Shown: one piece after another, positions 32,179 through 32,507 of the stretch
Layout of the letters: each line of letters opens with the position of its first letter
Numbering within the stretch: position 1 is the first letter of the stretch
The notes under the pieces: model-generated
What the model saw: only the letters and a program-made list of their open reading frames with translations
Databases searched by the model: none
Told to the model about the DNA's origin: nothing
Made by a program: the position numbers and the translations under genes
Assembly: GCA_019090405.1 (NCBI GenBank)
Contig: JAHRVZ010000198.1
Location: 1 to 32,507 of the forward strand
Length of the DNA stretch: 32,507 nucleotides
Direction: 5' to 3'
Source of the DNA: Paracoccaceae bacterium
GTDB lineage: Bacteria; Pseudomonadota; Alphaproteobacteria; Rhodobacterales; Rhodobacteraceae

Positions 32179-32507
32179 CTATGCGCGACCAAGGCTGGTG
32201 CGAATAATTTTCAGCGATGATTTATAGATAGCGATTGCACGATCGTGTTGACGTTTTGCGTCGGCGGCCCTGAGCATTTCCTGTTCGATTGACACAGAAT
32301 TGTCGTTCGGGTCGCTTTCCAAGTTCATTTTGGAATCGTTCAAATCACGACCGACAACTGAACCTGTGCTCAGATGGCCAGCCCGGCTTACCTGCATGAA
32401 ATTCCGACCGTTTTGTTGCTGAAAACTGTCGACAAAAGATATCAAATCGCGCGCCTGATATCCGGGCGTGTCTGCATTTGCGACATTCTGCGCAATGATG
32501 GCCTGGC
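32179..32507 (-). CDS. flgB: Proximal rod protein FlgB, 3' part
   Basis: The frame is open to the right edge, so the N-terminus is missing; about 108 residues remain. The visible part starts AIIAQNVANADTPGYQARDL, the rod-protein motif, and ends with the helix SIEQEMLRAADAKRQHDRAI, then AIYKSSLKIIRTSLGRA. FlgB is the first rod protein above FliE. In roseobacters fliI often lies upstream of flgB, but that is beyond this window. Confidence 0.92.
   Translation of the reverse strand, partial: QAIIAQNVANADTPGYQARDLISFVDSFQQQNGRNFMQVSRAGHLSTGSVVGRDLNDSKMNLESDPNDNSVSIEQEMLRAADAKRQHDRAIAIYKSSLKIIRTSLGRA

Noticed and set aside
1-32507. Prophage, insertion sequence, CRISPR array, toxin-antitoxin or defence system
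   Set aside because: No transposase, integrase, cas gene, direct-repeat array or known defence gene was seen; all reading frames of real genes fit metabolism or flagellum functions.

Overview
The window looks like chromosomal DNA from an alphaproteobacterium of the Rhodobacterales, probably the Roseobacter group. The evidence is a mitofilin-like protein followed by HemY at the left edge, an acyl-CoA ligase very close to roseobacter DmdB (DMSP-derived MMPA-CoA ligase), and a vertically inherited alphaproteobacterial type of flagellar cluster with a MotE-like protein. No rRNA, tRNA, CRISPR array or insertion sequence was seen. Genes are packed tightly: the longest gene-free gaps are about 124, 119 and 109 bases, so there is no empty stretch over 300 bases.

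Left part, 1-8817 (+ strand): end of a mitofilin-like protein, hemY with a C-terminal zinc ribbon, two different MscS-type mechanosensitive channels in tandem, and a DmdB-like acyl-CoA ligase closely followed by a divergent aldehyde dehydrogenase. These are housekeeping or metabolic genes unrelated to motility.

Right part, 8926-32507: a large flagellar cluster. The + strand carries motB, then flgE-flgK-flgL-flgI (hook, junction proteins, P ring). The - strand block fliF-fliH-fliN-fliP (MS ring, export, switch) converges on flgI. Divergent from fliF, the + strand carries fliL, a small bitopic coiled-coil protein, a MotE-like protein, motA, a large periplasmic AMIN-like/repeat protein, a lytic transglycosylase, flhA, fliR, flhB and a coiled-coil FliJ candidate. 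The - strand block flgB-flgC-fliE-fliQ-flgF-flgG-flgA-flgH-second FliL converges on it and runs off the right edge. Many neighbours overlap by 1 or 4 bases, which suggests translational coupling.

Together these genes supply the MS ring, export gate (FlhA, FlhB, FliP, FliQ, FliR), rod (FlgB, FlgC, FlgF, FlgG, FliE), L and P rings, hook, hook-filament junction and stator (MotA, MotB, FliL). FliG, FliM, FliI, FlgD, FliK, FlgJ, flagellin and the filament cap were not found here and are presumably encoded elsewhere. Three sites of the form TTA(A/G)-N7-TTA(A/G) sit in front of motB, flgE and fliL/fliF and resemble CtrA boxes. The least explained parts are the 753-residue AMIN-like/repeat protein after motA, the 127-residue bitopic protein, the second FliL and the FliJ-like protein.
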